From contig NC_092560.1 of NCBI RefSeq assembly GCF_037038585.1, positions 85,049,549-85,113,548 on the forward strand: 64,000 nt of DNA. Reading direction: 5' to 3'. The notes under the pieces were generated by a model. The model did no database searches. It saw only the letters and a list, made by a program, of their open reading frames with translations, and was not told where the DNA came from. Positions 1-11,520 of this stretch are shown here, in pieces (positions within the stretch are counted from its first letter, which is position 1; every line of letters begins with the position of its first letter). This DNA comes from Patagioenas fasciata (Eukaryota; Chordata; Aves; Columbiformes; Columbidae). Position numbers and translations under genes: made by a program.

Positions 1-2873
1 GCTGGGGGTGTTCCAGCTTTGCTCAGCACCCGGGGGGCGAAAACACGGCAAAACCCAAAAATGTGTTACGCCCTCGCACGTGCACAGAACAAAACAATTA
101 CAAAGCTTTTGTGAAGTGTTCTGGCGGATCCTGAGCTGCAGCAGACACGAGGGTGAGCTGGAGGATCCGCAGCACCCGGAGCAGACATCAAACCGCGGCA
201 GAGCAAACCTGCCCCTGCGCTATCACTGCTTCTCCCCATCAGAAATCAGGCTCGGATACCCACCGCGTTTGGAGATACCGAAAACGGGGTGAAACGCTTC
301 CGACGCCGGCTGCCTGGGGGATTAAGCGGGTGAGGTGGTAACTGCGCTCTAATGTGCTTCAACGGCATCTGCGACCAAAGCGGGGCCAGCTGCACCTTTC
401 CTGTGGATTTGGGCACAAATCTCTACATTTCCAGTTATTGCTTGTGTAAAGAAAGCACCTTCCATGCCCTCTGCTCTGTGAAATAGTGCAGGGTGCACAG
501 AGCGGAGCTCAGGACCCCGGGTTCGGAGTTAAACACGACGGCCGCCCACGGGCCGTCCGTTCCCCAACAGCCACCATCGCTCTGACCAAAGCGGGCTTGA
601 ACCTGGAAAAAGGTAGCGGAAAGACTTATTAGCACAGAAATCGCGTTCTTGCGTGCAACAAGGACTGCTTTTGATACCGAATAGTCTGTTTCCATCTAAA
701 CCATGGAAATTGAGAAAGCCTTTCAAAATGCATTAGCATTATCCAAATAATAAGTAAATTGAAATGCTAATGAATGAATGTTACTCCCTGAAAAAATAAG
801 CAACGTACAAGGTTGGATCTCCAGCAACCGTAACACGGGCTCACTCTTTACACTCCTGCAACTGATTTCCTGTAAAAAGTAACTTCAATGTTCTTGGCCT
901 TCAACCTGCAAAAATATGAGCCTGTGCATCAAGGAACAGCGTGTGAAAACGCATAAGGAGCCGTAGGTGCCACATCCTTTACAGCATCGTCTGTCATGGA
1001 TGCGAATAATTATGCTACAGACAGATTTAGCTGCACCCATTTCACAAACAGGAAAACTGGAAAGCAGCTACATCTGCTCGGCAGCTGCGGCAGCCTGAGA
1101 TAGGCACAGAAATCCCACTTTCCACGTTTATTTTTAGCCAGATGAGATGGAATTGATATGGAAAGCCCAGCGAAATAAATGTGAAAAAGAAGCCATGGCT
1201 GCGGTGCTGAGGAATCTGCGGCGCACTGTGCCGAGGATGCCTCTGTGCAATATTCATGATTACGGGTGGCGGGGAAAAACGTTGAGCACTTCAAACCAAA
1301 CCAAAATAAAACAAAAACCTACAGATGTGCCTCGCTGGGAAACCAGAAAGGACACGGCTTCAAGTAATGATTATTTTTATTTAGGCAAACATTCTGCAAG
1401 GGACTGTTTCCAAGGAAAGCAATCTGGGTTGTGTCTGGGCCGAGTACACAGTGTCATCCTGCTGCAGGAAAAGCCAAGGCTGCGGGGTGCAGTGTGTGGG
1501 GCGCATGGGGCAGGCTGAGCCCCAGGGACGGGCACAGCCCGGGATGGGGACATGGGACGGCAGCAGCCACTGGGGCTGCCAAAGGGACCTCGGGGGAGCG
1601 ATGGAGACAGTTGGGATGTGCAGTCTGGGGCAGAGATGGGACACGGAAGATGTGCAGAACTCCTGGAGCATGTTTGAGATCAAAGATCTTTCTGTTAGGC
1701 GCCCGCCTGTGCTCGAGTGTTGTTTGCACCGATCTCTGCACACTGTTGTAAGGAGCTCTGAGACACTTAGAGATATAGGTTCATACGACTGCCAGCCCAA
1801 ATTAGGGATACTGAACATTAATTAAATGGCTCTAGCGTTCAAAAAAGCAGCGCTGCATTTACCTGTTTTTTCTCCCCAGCACAGAGCAAGGGAGTTGACG
1901 GAGCACATTGAGCTGAGGTTCAGCAAGGCACTGCTTAATCTCTCCTTCCGCACTCCTGAAAAACTGCAGGTGAGCAGAAATTCGCTCTGTTTCAGACATC
2001 CAGAGAAAGGTTGGACCCCAGGACAGTTGCCCCGTGGGGAGGAGAAGGATTTGTGTCCTTGTTTTGCTGAGCGAGCAGCTGGTGCGCGGGGGATGAGCGC
2101 TGCAGTGGGAAGGGTCGCGGAGCAGCCGGGTACCCGCAAAGGGACGAGGAAAACAAATCGGAGCACCTCGCAGAATCCACAAAGGAGAGAAGAGCGGCGC
2201 ACAGCTCCTGGCAGAGCTGCACGATAACCCGCACCACCAGTCGGCTGAACGCCGACGGAGCCAGCGGTGCGGCCGGGCCGGCAAACCGCCCGTCGGGGAC
2301 GCGCCACCTGCCCAGGGACCTGCGGGACACTCGGGGACAAATCTGCTGTTCGCTGCAAGCTAAAGTTCACCTCGCCGAAAGGGGGCGGCGAGGAGAGTTT
2401 GGGGTTTGAGAGACTATTTTTGTTAGGGTTTACATTGCAACTTTGCCTAATTAGTCTCCAATAATTAATGCTGTGAGCGTAACAGAGATTTAATCAGACA
2501 AAATGCTGGTAAATAAACCCCATGGAAGCCATACATCTTTTGATAGTAATGATTATGTTCTTTTTTATTATTAAAGATCCCATTAGAAAGAATTTATGAT
2601 TTTTCCCCTTTGTGAGAGCAATAATAAACATTATGTCGGATGCTCTTATTTTTGGTATTGAGCAACAGAGTAGACGTAATTAGCCACAGTTAAAAAGAAA
2701 TTTTGCCTGAATGGCTTTTGGGGAACATTACATCCAAATTACAGCCCTGTAGATTTTTTTTCATGTGAAAATGCACTATCAATAAATAACTCAAATACAG
2801 TTTCTCTGGGAAAAAGAAAAATGGTCCTGTGGAAAACAGGCAGGGAAGGAAAACGAGGACCTGAGAACCAACC
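1..2873. other. Gene-poor flank, left block
   Basis: No exon-like open frame with plausible splice sites was found on either strand; the open frames present are short and overlap on both strands. The stretch mixes CpG-containing sequence (about 1430-1640 and 2040-2400) with AT-rich, non-repetitive blocks (about 690-1000 and 2440-2810) rich in TAAT/ATTA homeodomain-type cores. Such blocks often prove to be conserved non-coding DNA near developmental genes, but conservation cannot be seen from a single sequence. In mammals the side of TXNL1 away from WDR7 faces a gene desert toward TCF4, which fits the lack of genes here. Confidence 0.6.
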
Positions 2874-2942
2874 GGAGGAGGAAGAAGAGGAGGAGGAGGA
2901 GGAGGAAGAGGAGGAGGAGGAGGAGGAAGAGGAGGAGGAGGG
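2874..2942. repeat. GGA/GAA purine triplet repeat
   Basis: About 69 bases of almost uninterrupted (GGA)n with scattered GAA units; the plus strand is all purine. On the minus strand it reads as a leucine- or proline-rich open frame, which is a by-product of the triplet repeat. Long purine:pyrimidine mirror tracts can form triplex DNA and are length-polymorphic. Confidence 0.95.
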
Positions 2943-5900
2943 CTGGGCCAGTGGCTGATGGGACCAGGAGGGCCCTCCTGATCACTTTTCTGGGGCATTT
3001 CCTGGCTTTCTGGGCATTGCCCCAGGACGCTGGCCCGGCCGCACTGTCCCCTGGACACGCTCCAGGACACGCGCTGCTCCCCCACGGGGCTCAGTGGACC
3101 CGCAACGCGATGGGAAGAGTCACATCAGGGACCTCTCCGCGGATAAAGACCGAGAAGTGATCCAAAACCGCTGTCCGCCAGCGCTGGGAAACAGGAAGGA
3201 GGAACAGCTTCGTGATAACCATGACCTCTCCGAGAACAAGCCCCGCGTTCCCAGGGTGGAGAGGCCGCGTCCAGCAGATGACACAGCCAGCGGCTCCGGG
3301 CCTTTCCGACACCACCCAACAACCGCTCGAGGGTGGCACCGAGCAGGGCAGAGCCTGCAGCACTGCTGGGTTTGTCTCTGGGCACGCTGGGATGTTCCCT
3401 CGTGCCAAAGAGCATCTATCCCCTCCTTCCGCAGCATCTCCTGTGTGGTACCCGGCGCCGGGTCTGCAGCGAACCGGGCAGAGAAGGGAGAGCCAGCACT
3501 GCAAAGCCGCTGAGACAGCTCCGTGCTGTCAATGCTTCCAGCTCTGTCCTCACAAAACCGCGGGTTTTCCTGGGGCAGAAGCCGCCTCGGCCCCACAGGA
3601 CCACGCACGTCCATGCATCTGCAACAGCAAATCGTTGCAGGACCAGGAAACTGCTCCGGCAGACACCGAACACAAATCCCAGCCCCTACCCACACCCAGG
3701 GCTCTGCTTGTTCGGAGTCGATAAATTCAAACGGCGCTTGCCTCGAGTGGAAAGATCTGAGTTTTATACTGCAGCATTCGCTGTGGGTCTTTAAAACAAT
3801 GCATGCGCAGCCACATTTAATGTATGGATTCATTTTTTAATTTCAAAAACACAGGCACTTTTTAAAGTGCCGCGCAGCCATGAATTTGGCAGGCTGCTTA
3901 ATTCCAGATACAGTAAGGATATCGCAGGGAGCCTTTTCCATTTTGAATCAAATGGAATTTGTGATTTGCATGCACCTTTTGAGTCAAAATCAAACATTTG
4001 CCCTGGATTGGCCCTAGTTTAATTAAAATGATGAGAATGTGCGATATGCTTTTGGTCTAAGGCAAAAAGGATGCACAGCACTGAAATTTGGAACAAACAT
4101 AAAAAAAATTGAGAAATGCATGGTTGGAAGTGATAAGAAATGCCAAGACTATGTATTACATGGGATCACGGGATGAAAATAGAAAATGTCCTAAAAGAAA
4201 TTCTGGCGTACTGTGAAACTGTTGTCGGAGGTTTGGATAGGATTACATGCTTTGTGGATAATGCCCCTGCAACTGGCGCTGTCGGGCTTGTCGTCTGCTG
4301 TGCTTCCCGCAGGGCCCATGGGGGTGCTCGTGGGGTGAGCGGATCTTCCCTCCGGCTGCCGCAAGGGAAGGGGCTGCCGACCTTAACATGGGCATGGCGG
4401 TGTTTGTGCGGACATATTCATCTCTCCATGTGGTAGGGGACACGTAAGTTCTAGAAAACAACTGCTCGTTTCTAGGAAGTGTCAGAAATTGAGGCAACCA
4501 AGAGTTCTCCCTCTGTTATCCCTGTCACTTTCGCCTTCAAGCAGTGCAGGATTCAGGGATTTTGGCTATCAATATTCCAAGAGCTCGGTAACCTGGCTTT
4601 TGAAAGCCTTTAAGCACGAACTTCCCTTTGGCTTTCCAAACTAACCACAGTGTCCAGAAATGAGAAGACAACCAAAGCAGGGAAGGGAGGTCAAGTTTTC
4701 AGACACGTTTTTGTGCAGACACCACCCGCCCCATGGGCCCCAAAGGCAAGTGCTAGGAAGATACTGCAACGCTGGTACCGGTTTGAAAGGTCATTCTTAT
4801 AACAACCACCGAAATTTAGTGTCAGCTGCACAGAGCGATTTCATATGATAAAATTCCCTCTCGCATTAATTTTCTTCTGTTACGGAGAAACCCACACTGG
4901 GTCTCCATCAGCCCATCCCATTTCCTACAGCACCATGAGAGCTGACTTTAGCTGAATTTGTAAACACTTTGATGTCTGCGGACTTGGCTCTTGTACAGTC
5001 CTAAACTACCAGCAGGAGGTAATGGTTTCCAGCACTTAACTTTACTTGATTTCCCACTATTCTTCAGGCTCCCTGATTTGCATTCATCTTAAGGGGGAGC
5101 GATTCATTTCCAAGCTGCATTTCCTCCTGCTCTGGGGCTCGCTGCTGTTCCAGGAGTCACGCAAGGCTCTGCTTTTGCAAACCAACCCCTGCATATGGTT
5201 TGGGAAGAATGGGTGGAAATGTGAACAGAAGGGGCCAAGCAGCAAAATTCCAGATGATTTGGGAATGGGAGAAAAGGAAGGAGAGAGATGTAAAGTGTAA
5301 CTGCTGGGCTGGGAACCGCTTGAAGAAACTGGGGAGGATTTGTCCCACTGTCACGGAATCATAGAGAGGAAGGTGTAAGAAAACTTCATCTTTTTCCCTG
5401 TATCTGCAGCAGCATTTCCAGGGGACCAGTGTTCTCACCTCCCCTGGTGAGAAACTAAGCCGGCCCATCAGGACAGTTTTTCTGCTGGCTTTGGTGTCCA
5501 GGAGCCACCGGGCTGCTGTCCCCAAAAGCCACATAACTTACTGAGCTTAAATCTGAGCAACAGCTACTGAGGTTAAACCCTGTGTGAGGATAAAGCCCAG
5601 CTCAGCCCTGGCTCTTGTCACATACAGCAAAATACCCAGGAACCAGAGGAGCAAGAGAGACGTTCCTGCCCCAGGGCATCTTCAGGCAGGGCAGGAGGGA
5701 AACGGGGCAACCCAGCTCTGCAGATGATCCCCTTGGACCCCAAAACAGTGAGCACAGTGCCCCCCACTGGGTCAAGCACCTTTTAAAACTCTTAGTGAGC
5801 GTACCCAGGAAAACAGCATTGCCGCCATCCTGCCACGCAGGGGGCTCGCAGCTTTTGGGGCTCTGTCCCTAAGGAGAGGTTGACCAGGCAGCCGAGGATG

Positions 5901-6246
5901 CCCAGTGAAAAACAGAGTTAATGTAGGTCCGGCTTATTGCCAGGGGTCAGATGGAGACAGAGATGCAGAACCATCCCATCTTCGGGAAAGACGCCTTCTG
6001 CAGCCTCCGGGCTGCTCACCTGCCCCGAAGGACTGAGCGCTCTGCAGAGACACAGCCCCAGAGCTGACCGTGATTTGAGAGGAGACGTCTCGCCCCGCTC
6101 CCTCAGACTGCTTGGGTTTGATGCCCAGAACATCTGGTCACCCTATAGCCTTTTTTATTTTAATCCTACAGCTACATTTTCTCAGCACATCGCCGACTGC
6201 CAACAGATGAGCTGCAACTGCTGGCACCCGCGAGCCAGCGAGACAG
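2943..6246. other. Non-coding stretch with CNE-like AT-rich block
   Basis: Two textures. 2943-3730 is GC-rich and featureless. 3770-4140 is AT-rich complex sequence containing an octamer-type POU core (ATTTGCAT near 3964), TTAATTAA and an 18-base palindrome (3854-3871). The second texture resembles conserved enhancers but has no direct support. From 4140 to 6246 the sequence is unique, with no exon, repeat family or RNA gene that I recognise. Confidence 0.5.
3854..3871. other. Short perfect palindrome
   Basis: GGCACTTT, a TT spacer, then AAAGTGCC: two perfect 8-bp arms inside the AT-rich block. It could be a dimeric transcription-factor site or chance; the arm length alone is not decisive. 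Confidence 0.6.
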
Positions 6247-6553
6247 GAAGATGCGCAGTGTGTCCCAGCACCCCGGGAAGATGCACAGTGTGCCCCAGCA
6301 CCCCAGGAAGATGCGCAGTGTGTCCCAGCACCCCAGGAAGATGCGCAGTGTGTCCCAGCACCCCGGGAAGATGCACAGTGTGTCCCAGCACCCTGTGAAG
6401 AGGTGCAGTGTGTCCCAGCACCCCGGGAAGATGCGCAGTGTGTCCCAGCACCCCAGGAAGGTGTGCAGTGTGTCCCAGCACCCTGCGAAGATGCACAGTG
6501 TGTCCCAGCACCCCGGGAAGATGCGCAGTGTGTCCCAGCACCCCAGGAAGATG
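6247..6553. repeat. 30-bp minisatellite, about 10 copies
   Basis: Ten head-to-tail 30-bp units, each with the core GTGTCCCAGCACCC followed by a variable GGGAAG/AGGAAG join and a GATGCGCAG/GATGCACAG start. The unit length is exactly 30 throughout. Because 30 is divisible by three, several frames on both strands stay open across the array and produce decamer-repeat peptides; no start context, splice site or homology supports translation. Variation between units is mostly at CpG (CG to CA). Confidence 0.95.
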
Positions 6554-6956
6554 TGGGGTCAGTGACAGGGGAGCCCACACCCACAGCTGGATCAGTCTGG
6601 GGCCTCTGGCACCTGCGGCCACCAGAGCCGCCCTGCCCACAGTCAGATGGCTCAGCACACACTGCAGTAACCTGACTTTTTATCTCTCTCGTGTATTCTC
6701 CTGCAAATTCATTTAAAATGTTGCTATAATGTCAAAAGAGACCCTTAGGATCATGAGATTTCAGAAGTCTAACTTAAAAAAGGACCACAGCATATCTAGC
6801 CAAGGAAAATGTGTCACAGCTGAGAATAATGATAAATCAGCTTTCCACCACAGCCCCAGCACCAGTTCTGCCAGCTGCTTCGGGGTGTGAGCACCCAGCG
6901 AGGAGCACCGCTGCGGGGACAGTGGGACCCCCACGGGAGCGTCGTCACCACGGCCG
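6554..6956. other. Unique spacer between minisatellites
   Basis: About 400 bases of non-repetitive DNA, AT-rich at 6675-6840. No gene or repeat family is recognisable. Confidence 0.5.
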
Positions 6957-7237
6957 CCCATGGGAGCATCCCCACCCCACGGGAGCATCCCCACCCCACA
7001 GGAGCATCGTCACCGTGGCTCCCCACAGGAGCATCCCCACCCCACGGGAGCATCCCCATCCCACGGGAGCATTGTCACCACAGCCACCCATGGGAGCATC
7101 CCCACCCCACGGGAGCATCCCCACCCCATGGGAGCATCGTCACCATGGTTGCCCACAGGAGCATCCCCATCCCGCAGGAGCATCCCCACCCCACGGGAGC
7201 ATCCCCACCACATCTCCCGCCATGGGAGCATCCCCAC
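6957..7237. repeat. 19-bp compound minisatellite
   Basis: The basic unit is 19 bp with the core GGGAGCATCCCCACCCCA. It is interrupted at intervals by a longer unit in which the tail becomes ATCGTCACCATGG-type sequence, so the array has a second, coarser period. The whole stretch is C-rich on the plus strand. No coding function is supported for the open frames across it. Confidence 0.9.
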
Positions 7238-8126
7238 CCCGGCACAGTGCGGAGGAGCCCCCAGGGCAAGAACCAGCCGCGCTGTGTGGGAACAGCAGCC
7301 GTGGCCCCATGTCCTGCAAAGCCCTGCCCCACTGCCAGCCGAGCGCTGCCCCCACGGCTGCACCTCTCCACCGCTCATTGTGCTGTGCTGGATATTGCAC
7401 GTGGGTTTGGGAGCAGGAGCCCGTGGGGGGTGGGTGTCCCTGAGTGGGGGTCTTTGAGCCCAGGGTCGCATCCTGGGGGTGCGGGACCAGCCCCACGGGG
7501 CTCACGTGGAATCAAGCGCCACGTCCCCGAGCAGCAACGGGAGAGGCACAGCTGAGCACAGCGCTGTTTGGGTTTGCAACACGCTAATATCAGCACAAAC
7601 CATAACATTTACAAAAGTGTAACAAAATAAGCAAGTGTTTTTTTCAAACCTTACCTCAGCCATGACATAAGTATTTCAAGATGTTCACCAAAGTATTACA
7701 AATCACAGTGTGGGCCATCAATCTGTCAATGAATAGCACAAGCTTTGGTATTTTCGAGTGATATTTGAAATCCTAACCCCATAAGAAAATGAAGTCAGGC
7801 AATAACATCCTGTTTTCCGCAGCGAGCGTTCAGCTTCCCCAGCAGTGGGAAAAGGCTGCCGGAGCTGCGCTCATTCCTTAGCAAAGCATGTAATGCAAAG
7901 CAGCAAGCATTAAGCCCTTCTGTTTTACACTGCACGCCGATTTGGAAGCAAATATTTTTCCAACAACATCACCAAATTGAAAGCGTTTTTGCAAATCTGA
8001 AACCTTCTCACAGTGTTGTTTTGGAAAAAAAGCACTTGACTGAGCAAGCGTGGAGCTGTCAGTGACAGAAGCCACCGCTGACAGTCGCGCTGGGAAGCAG
8101 GAACCTGCCGTCACAGCAGCCCCGTC
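7238..8126. other. Non-coding spacer, AT-rich from 7560
   Basis: 7238-7560 is GC-rich and unremarkable. 7560-8040 is AT-rich, non-repetitive and CNE-like in texture. No exon, RNA gene or transposon is recognisable. Confidence 0.5.
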
Positions 8127-8788
8127 TGTCCCATCCCATCCATCCTGTCCCATCCCATCCATCCTGTCCCATCCCATCCCATCCATCCTACCCTGTCCCA
8201 TCCTATCCCATCCTATCCCATCCCATCCATCCCATCCCATCCATGCCATCCCATCCATCCTGTCCCATCCCATCCCATCCCATCCATCCTACCCTGTCCC
8301 ATCCTATCCCATCCTATCCCATCCCATCCATCCCATCCCATCCATGCCATCCCATCCATCCTGTCCCATCCCCTCCCATCCCATCCCATCCCATCCCATC
8401 CATCCTACCCTGTCCCATCCTATCCCATCCCCTCCCATCCCATCCATCCTGTCCCATCCCATCCCCTCCCATCCATCCTATCCTGTCTCATCCCATCCTG
8501 TCCATGCCATCCCATCCATCCTGTCCCATTCCATCTCATCCCATCCATCCTATACTGTCTCATCCCATCCTGTCCATGCCATGTCATGCCATGTCATGCC
8601 ATGTCATGCCATGTCATGCCATGCCATGCCATGCCATCCCATCCCATCCCATCCCATCCCATCCCATCTGTCCTGTCCCTTCTGCCCCATCCCATCCACC
8701 CCATCCGGTCCCATCCCATCCACCCTCTCCTGTCCTGTCCCGCCCATCCCACCCCATCCCATCCATCTCTCCCATCCCATCCATCCTG
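8127..8788. repeat. (CCATC)n pentanucleotide-derived array
   Basis: About 660 bases built from CCATC/CCATC-CTGTC pentamers, arranged in longer imperfect blocks of roughly 60-130 bp (recurring phrases such as CATCCTACCCTGTCCC). At 8573-8636 the repeat switches to CATGTCATGC/CATGCCATGC units and then returns to CCATC. It is strongly C-rich on the plus strand (G-rich on minus). Frames stay open for hundreds of codons only because the pentamer lacks stop codons. Confidence 0.96.
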
Positions 8789-10356
8789 CGTGGGTGATGC
8801 CCCGCAGCCCAGCAGCACCCTCGGGCACCGCAGCACCCCAAAACGGGCACCACGCTGCGGGGCCCCTGCCCAAGGGACCCGGCCTTGGGGAGCTCCACAA
8901 CACTGCCAAGATCCACCAGCACCTCTCTGCTGTTTTCTGGGCGCTAACGAAGCCCATGAGAGCGCATCCCCGAAGGCTCCCGAAGCAGCAGGAACGGCGC
9001 CCGCCCGAGGCCGAGCCCGGGTCCCAGGCTCCTGCCGGTGGGATGTGGGGACGGGCACGGGCTGGTCCCAAAGCCCCACCTGGGGCTGCGCTCACCCGCG
9101 CTCAGGGAGGGGGCACCGGCCCCCCGAGACTGCCACCAAATACATGACAGATGGTTTAAGAAAAAAGCAATTATCAAAGGGGAAGATTTTGGAACGTCTC
9201 CTTTGAAATAAAAATTTGTTTAGCATTTTTAGCAGCTGAAATAATTTTCGGAGCATCTGATGAGAGATTTAAGTGCTTCATTTCCTCCTCTCCCTCACCG
9301 AGCCATCCGTTTGAAGGTTGTCTGTGGCACATCGAGTTCTCTGGTTTATTGCTATTGGTATTTTTCATTGGATAATGGCAGAATTAGAGATCAATGGCAG
9401 AGAGGTATGAACCGCGGCATTGCCGTCCGTTTGAATGTGCGGGTGCTTTTGAAACGCTCCGCGGCTTCGCAGAAGGCGGAAGAAACGTGTTCTGTGATTC
9501 TTTAACTACAACTACATGAAAGTATGTCGTATTACATCTTCCCTTTCTTCCTCACTTTGCTCTGCTCTTCTGTTCTTACTTGACAAAAAAAGGAAAAGAA
9601 AAGGAATTAGCCAATTAGCCACCTACCTTCTCCGTTATCCACGTGCTGCCGGATCACGGGAAAATTAATAAGATCACGTCCCTGAAGGTGAGAACGTGCC
9701 CCTGTCTCGGGGCTGACGCGGCGCCACCGCGCTCGGGGCTCCAGGACGCGATCTTCTAAAGGCAAGGCAAGAAAAGCCGTCCCTTCGTTACCTGGGCATT
9801 AAGGGCAGATCACAGTTAAGAAACGGCCATTTCTTTCTAGCGTGAGGATGTTCATTTTCAGTTTCCAGATTCGCAGCTCTTACCCCGGCAGAGCCCCCAG
9901 CGCTGCCGCCCAGCCGCCCCGATTTAACGGGAATTCACACTGAATCCAGCGGCGCTGCTGGCAGCTGCCACGCACAACGGTCAATGGCCGGGGATCAGTG
10001 CAATTGGCATTTCTGCGTCCAGAAGGTGCTTCTGAAGAAAAGCGAGGATTGGACCTGGTGCTTGGTAGTTCTGAAGGACCAAGGTAGAGAGACACGGGCG
10101 GTTCTGTGCGCTGCGCTCGCCCAGCGCTCATCGTCACCATTCCCTGAAGCTCGGGACTGATCGCTGATGCCTCCAGGTGCTTGAAAACTGCTCCAAAATA
10201 TTCCAGCCTGCACAAGGAATTTGGGTCGTAAAGAGTGAACTGCGGAGCAGCGTAGGCTCAAATATTGTGTTTTCCATCAGAGCAGACCCTGAGCCGTGAA
10301 GCGGCGTCCCAGCCGCAGGCGGGCTCACTGCTCTGTTACAGCTTCTGGACTGTTGA

Positions 10357-10399
10357 TTATGATGAATATTAGTTGGAGCGCAATTAATATTCATCATAA
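10357..10399. other. Perfect 15-bp inverted repeat, 13-nt loop
   Basis: TTATGATGAATATTA at 10357-10371 is followed after 13 bases by its exact reverse complement at 10385-10399. The surrounding 100 bases are AT-rich, with TAATTA-type cores. The stem is too short and AT-only for a typical pre-microRNA. It could be a paired homeodomain/POU binding site, or the core of an ancient palindromic MITE or conserved non-coding family. Confidence 0.85.
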
Positions 10400-11159
10400 A
10401 GTATTAATTAATAAAAACCATGCAGCAATAGCCAGCACCTTTCCCTAAATTCAGATTGCGTGAGCAGCAGCGCAACCTCCGCCTTGGGATCCCTGGGAAA
10501 CCTCCGCGGAGGCTTCACCTTCAATGGGATGAGTCTCGGCAAAGAGGATAACAAGGCCCCGAACGAGATTAACCAAGTTCGCTGCTTCTGGGGCGAATTT
10601 GGAGGAGGAACGCGCTCTAATCTCCCTCCGAAGGGGAGATGCGAGGCCTCTAAGTCTGTTAAGCCGCGTTGGTTCGGGCTCAGCCGTGAACTTCCCTCCA
10701 GCCTTCAGCTCCATCGCATGTGGTGGCCAGGGAAATACCACCCAAAAAAGGGGTAAGCGACGGTGCGAAAGCAACGCAACAGCCCCATCCCTGGCACGCG
10801 GTGCTCAGACAGGGCTGGCTGCAAATCCTCCTCTTCCTGCCCGAAAAAGGAGGATTACTGCCCTTCCAGCTAAACACAACTAAGAGAGCAAGAACATCCA
10901 TCTCGAATTTTCAGTGTCGTTATATCCAGGTTGAAGGAATTTTTTAAAAACTATTATTTTTGCAGTGTAGAGCTGAGTCGAAATAATCTCAGATGTCAAC
11001 GGGTAGATGTAAGTACCATGGAAACTGAAGCACAACGCACGTGTGCCACGAGCTCACGGCTCTTTGGTTTGTGCAGGAGTTGTGTGGGTCGAAGGGCTGG
11101 GTGAGCGGGCAGCGGTGTCCCCAGGGCTGGCTTTGGGGCGCCCCTGCCGCTGACCCCGC

Positions 11160-11520
11160 GTTTGAATCGCCCCTGCCCGTGCTACAGCGCACGCCATCGG
11201 AATGAGAAAACACGTGGGAACAGCAGCTCTCCTGCGCTGCCGCGGCGTCCCCGGCGGCGCGGGCCAGGATGCGGGGGAGCCCGCAGGAAGCCGCTTCCCC
11301 ACGCCGGGGAAACGTGTGAGAGCGATGAAGCAAGTGCTTTCAGGGGAAAAGGGAGGAAACGCCGCGCCGCGGTCCCAGGGATGGTTTTGCAAGAGCTGAA
11401 TCGCAGCCACGGGCGCTGGGGCTGCGGGGTGGTTGTGATTCTCCTGCTCGCTTTCCCGGGGGACGCAGCGCGGGGCGCTGCGAGGGGCGCGGGTCGGGAC
11501 GGGGACAAACAGGCACATCA
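11160..11520. promoter_or_regulatory. CpG-rich segment, possible CpG island
   Basis: Dense CpG, with GC-rich runs at 11235-11315 and 11400-11500. No known gene starts nearby, and the nearest recognised promoter (TXNL1) is 28 kb away. It could be an orphan CpG island, a lncRNA promoter, or ordinary GC-rich avian DNA; there are no exon or splice signals I would trust. Confidence 0.3.

Noticed and set aside
2690-3085. Polyproline minus-strand open frame
   Set aside because: Comes from the purine triplet repeat.
3854-3871. Palindrome as a transcription terminator
   Set aside because: The hairpin is too short and lies in a vertebrate intergenic region, where intrinsic terminators do not apply.
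6811-7555. Open frames of 210 and 222 codons
   Set aside because: They cross the 19-bp minisatellite and have no homology or splice signals.
8050-9147. 365-codon open frame rich in Ser/His/Pro
   Set aside because: Product of the CCATC pentamer array; low complexity, no conserved protein.
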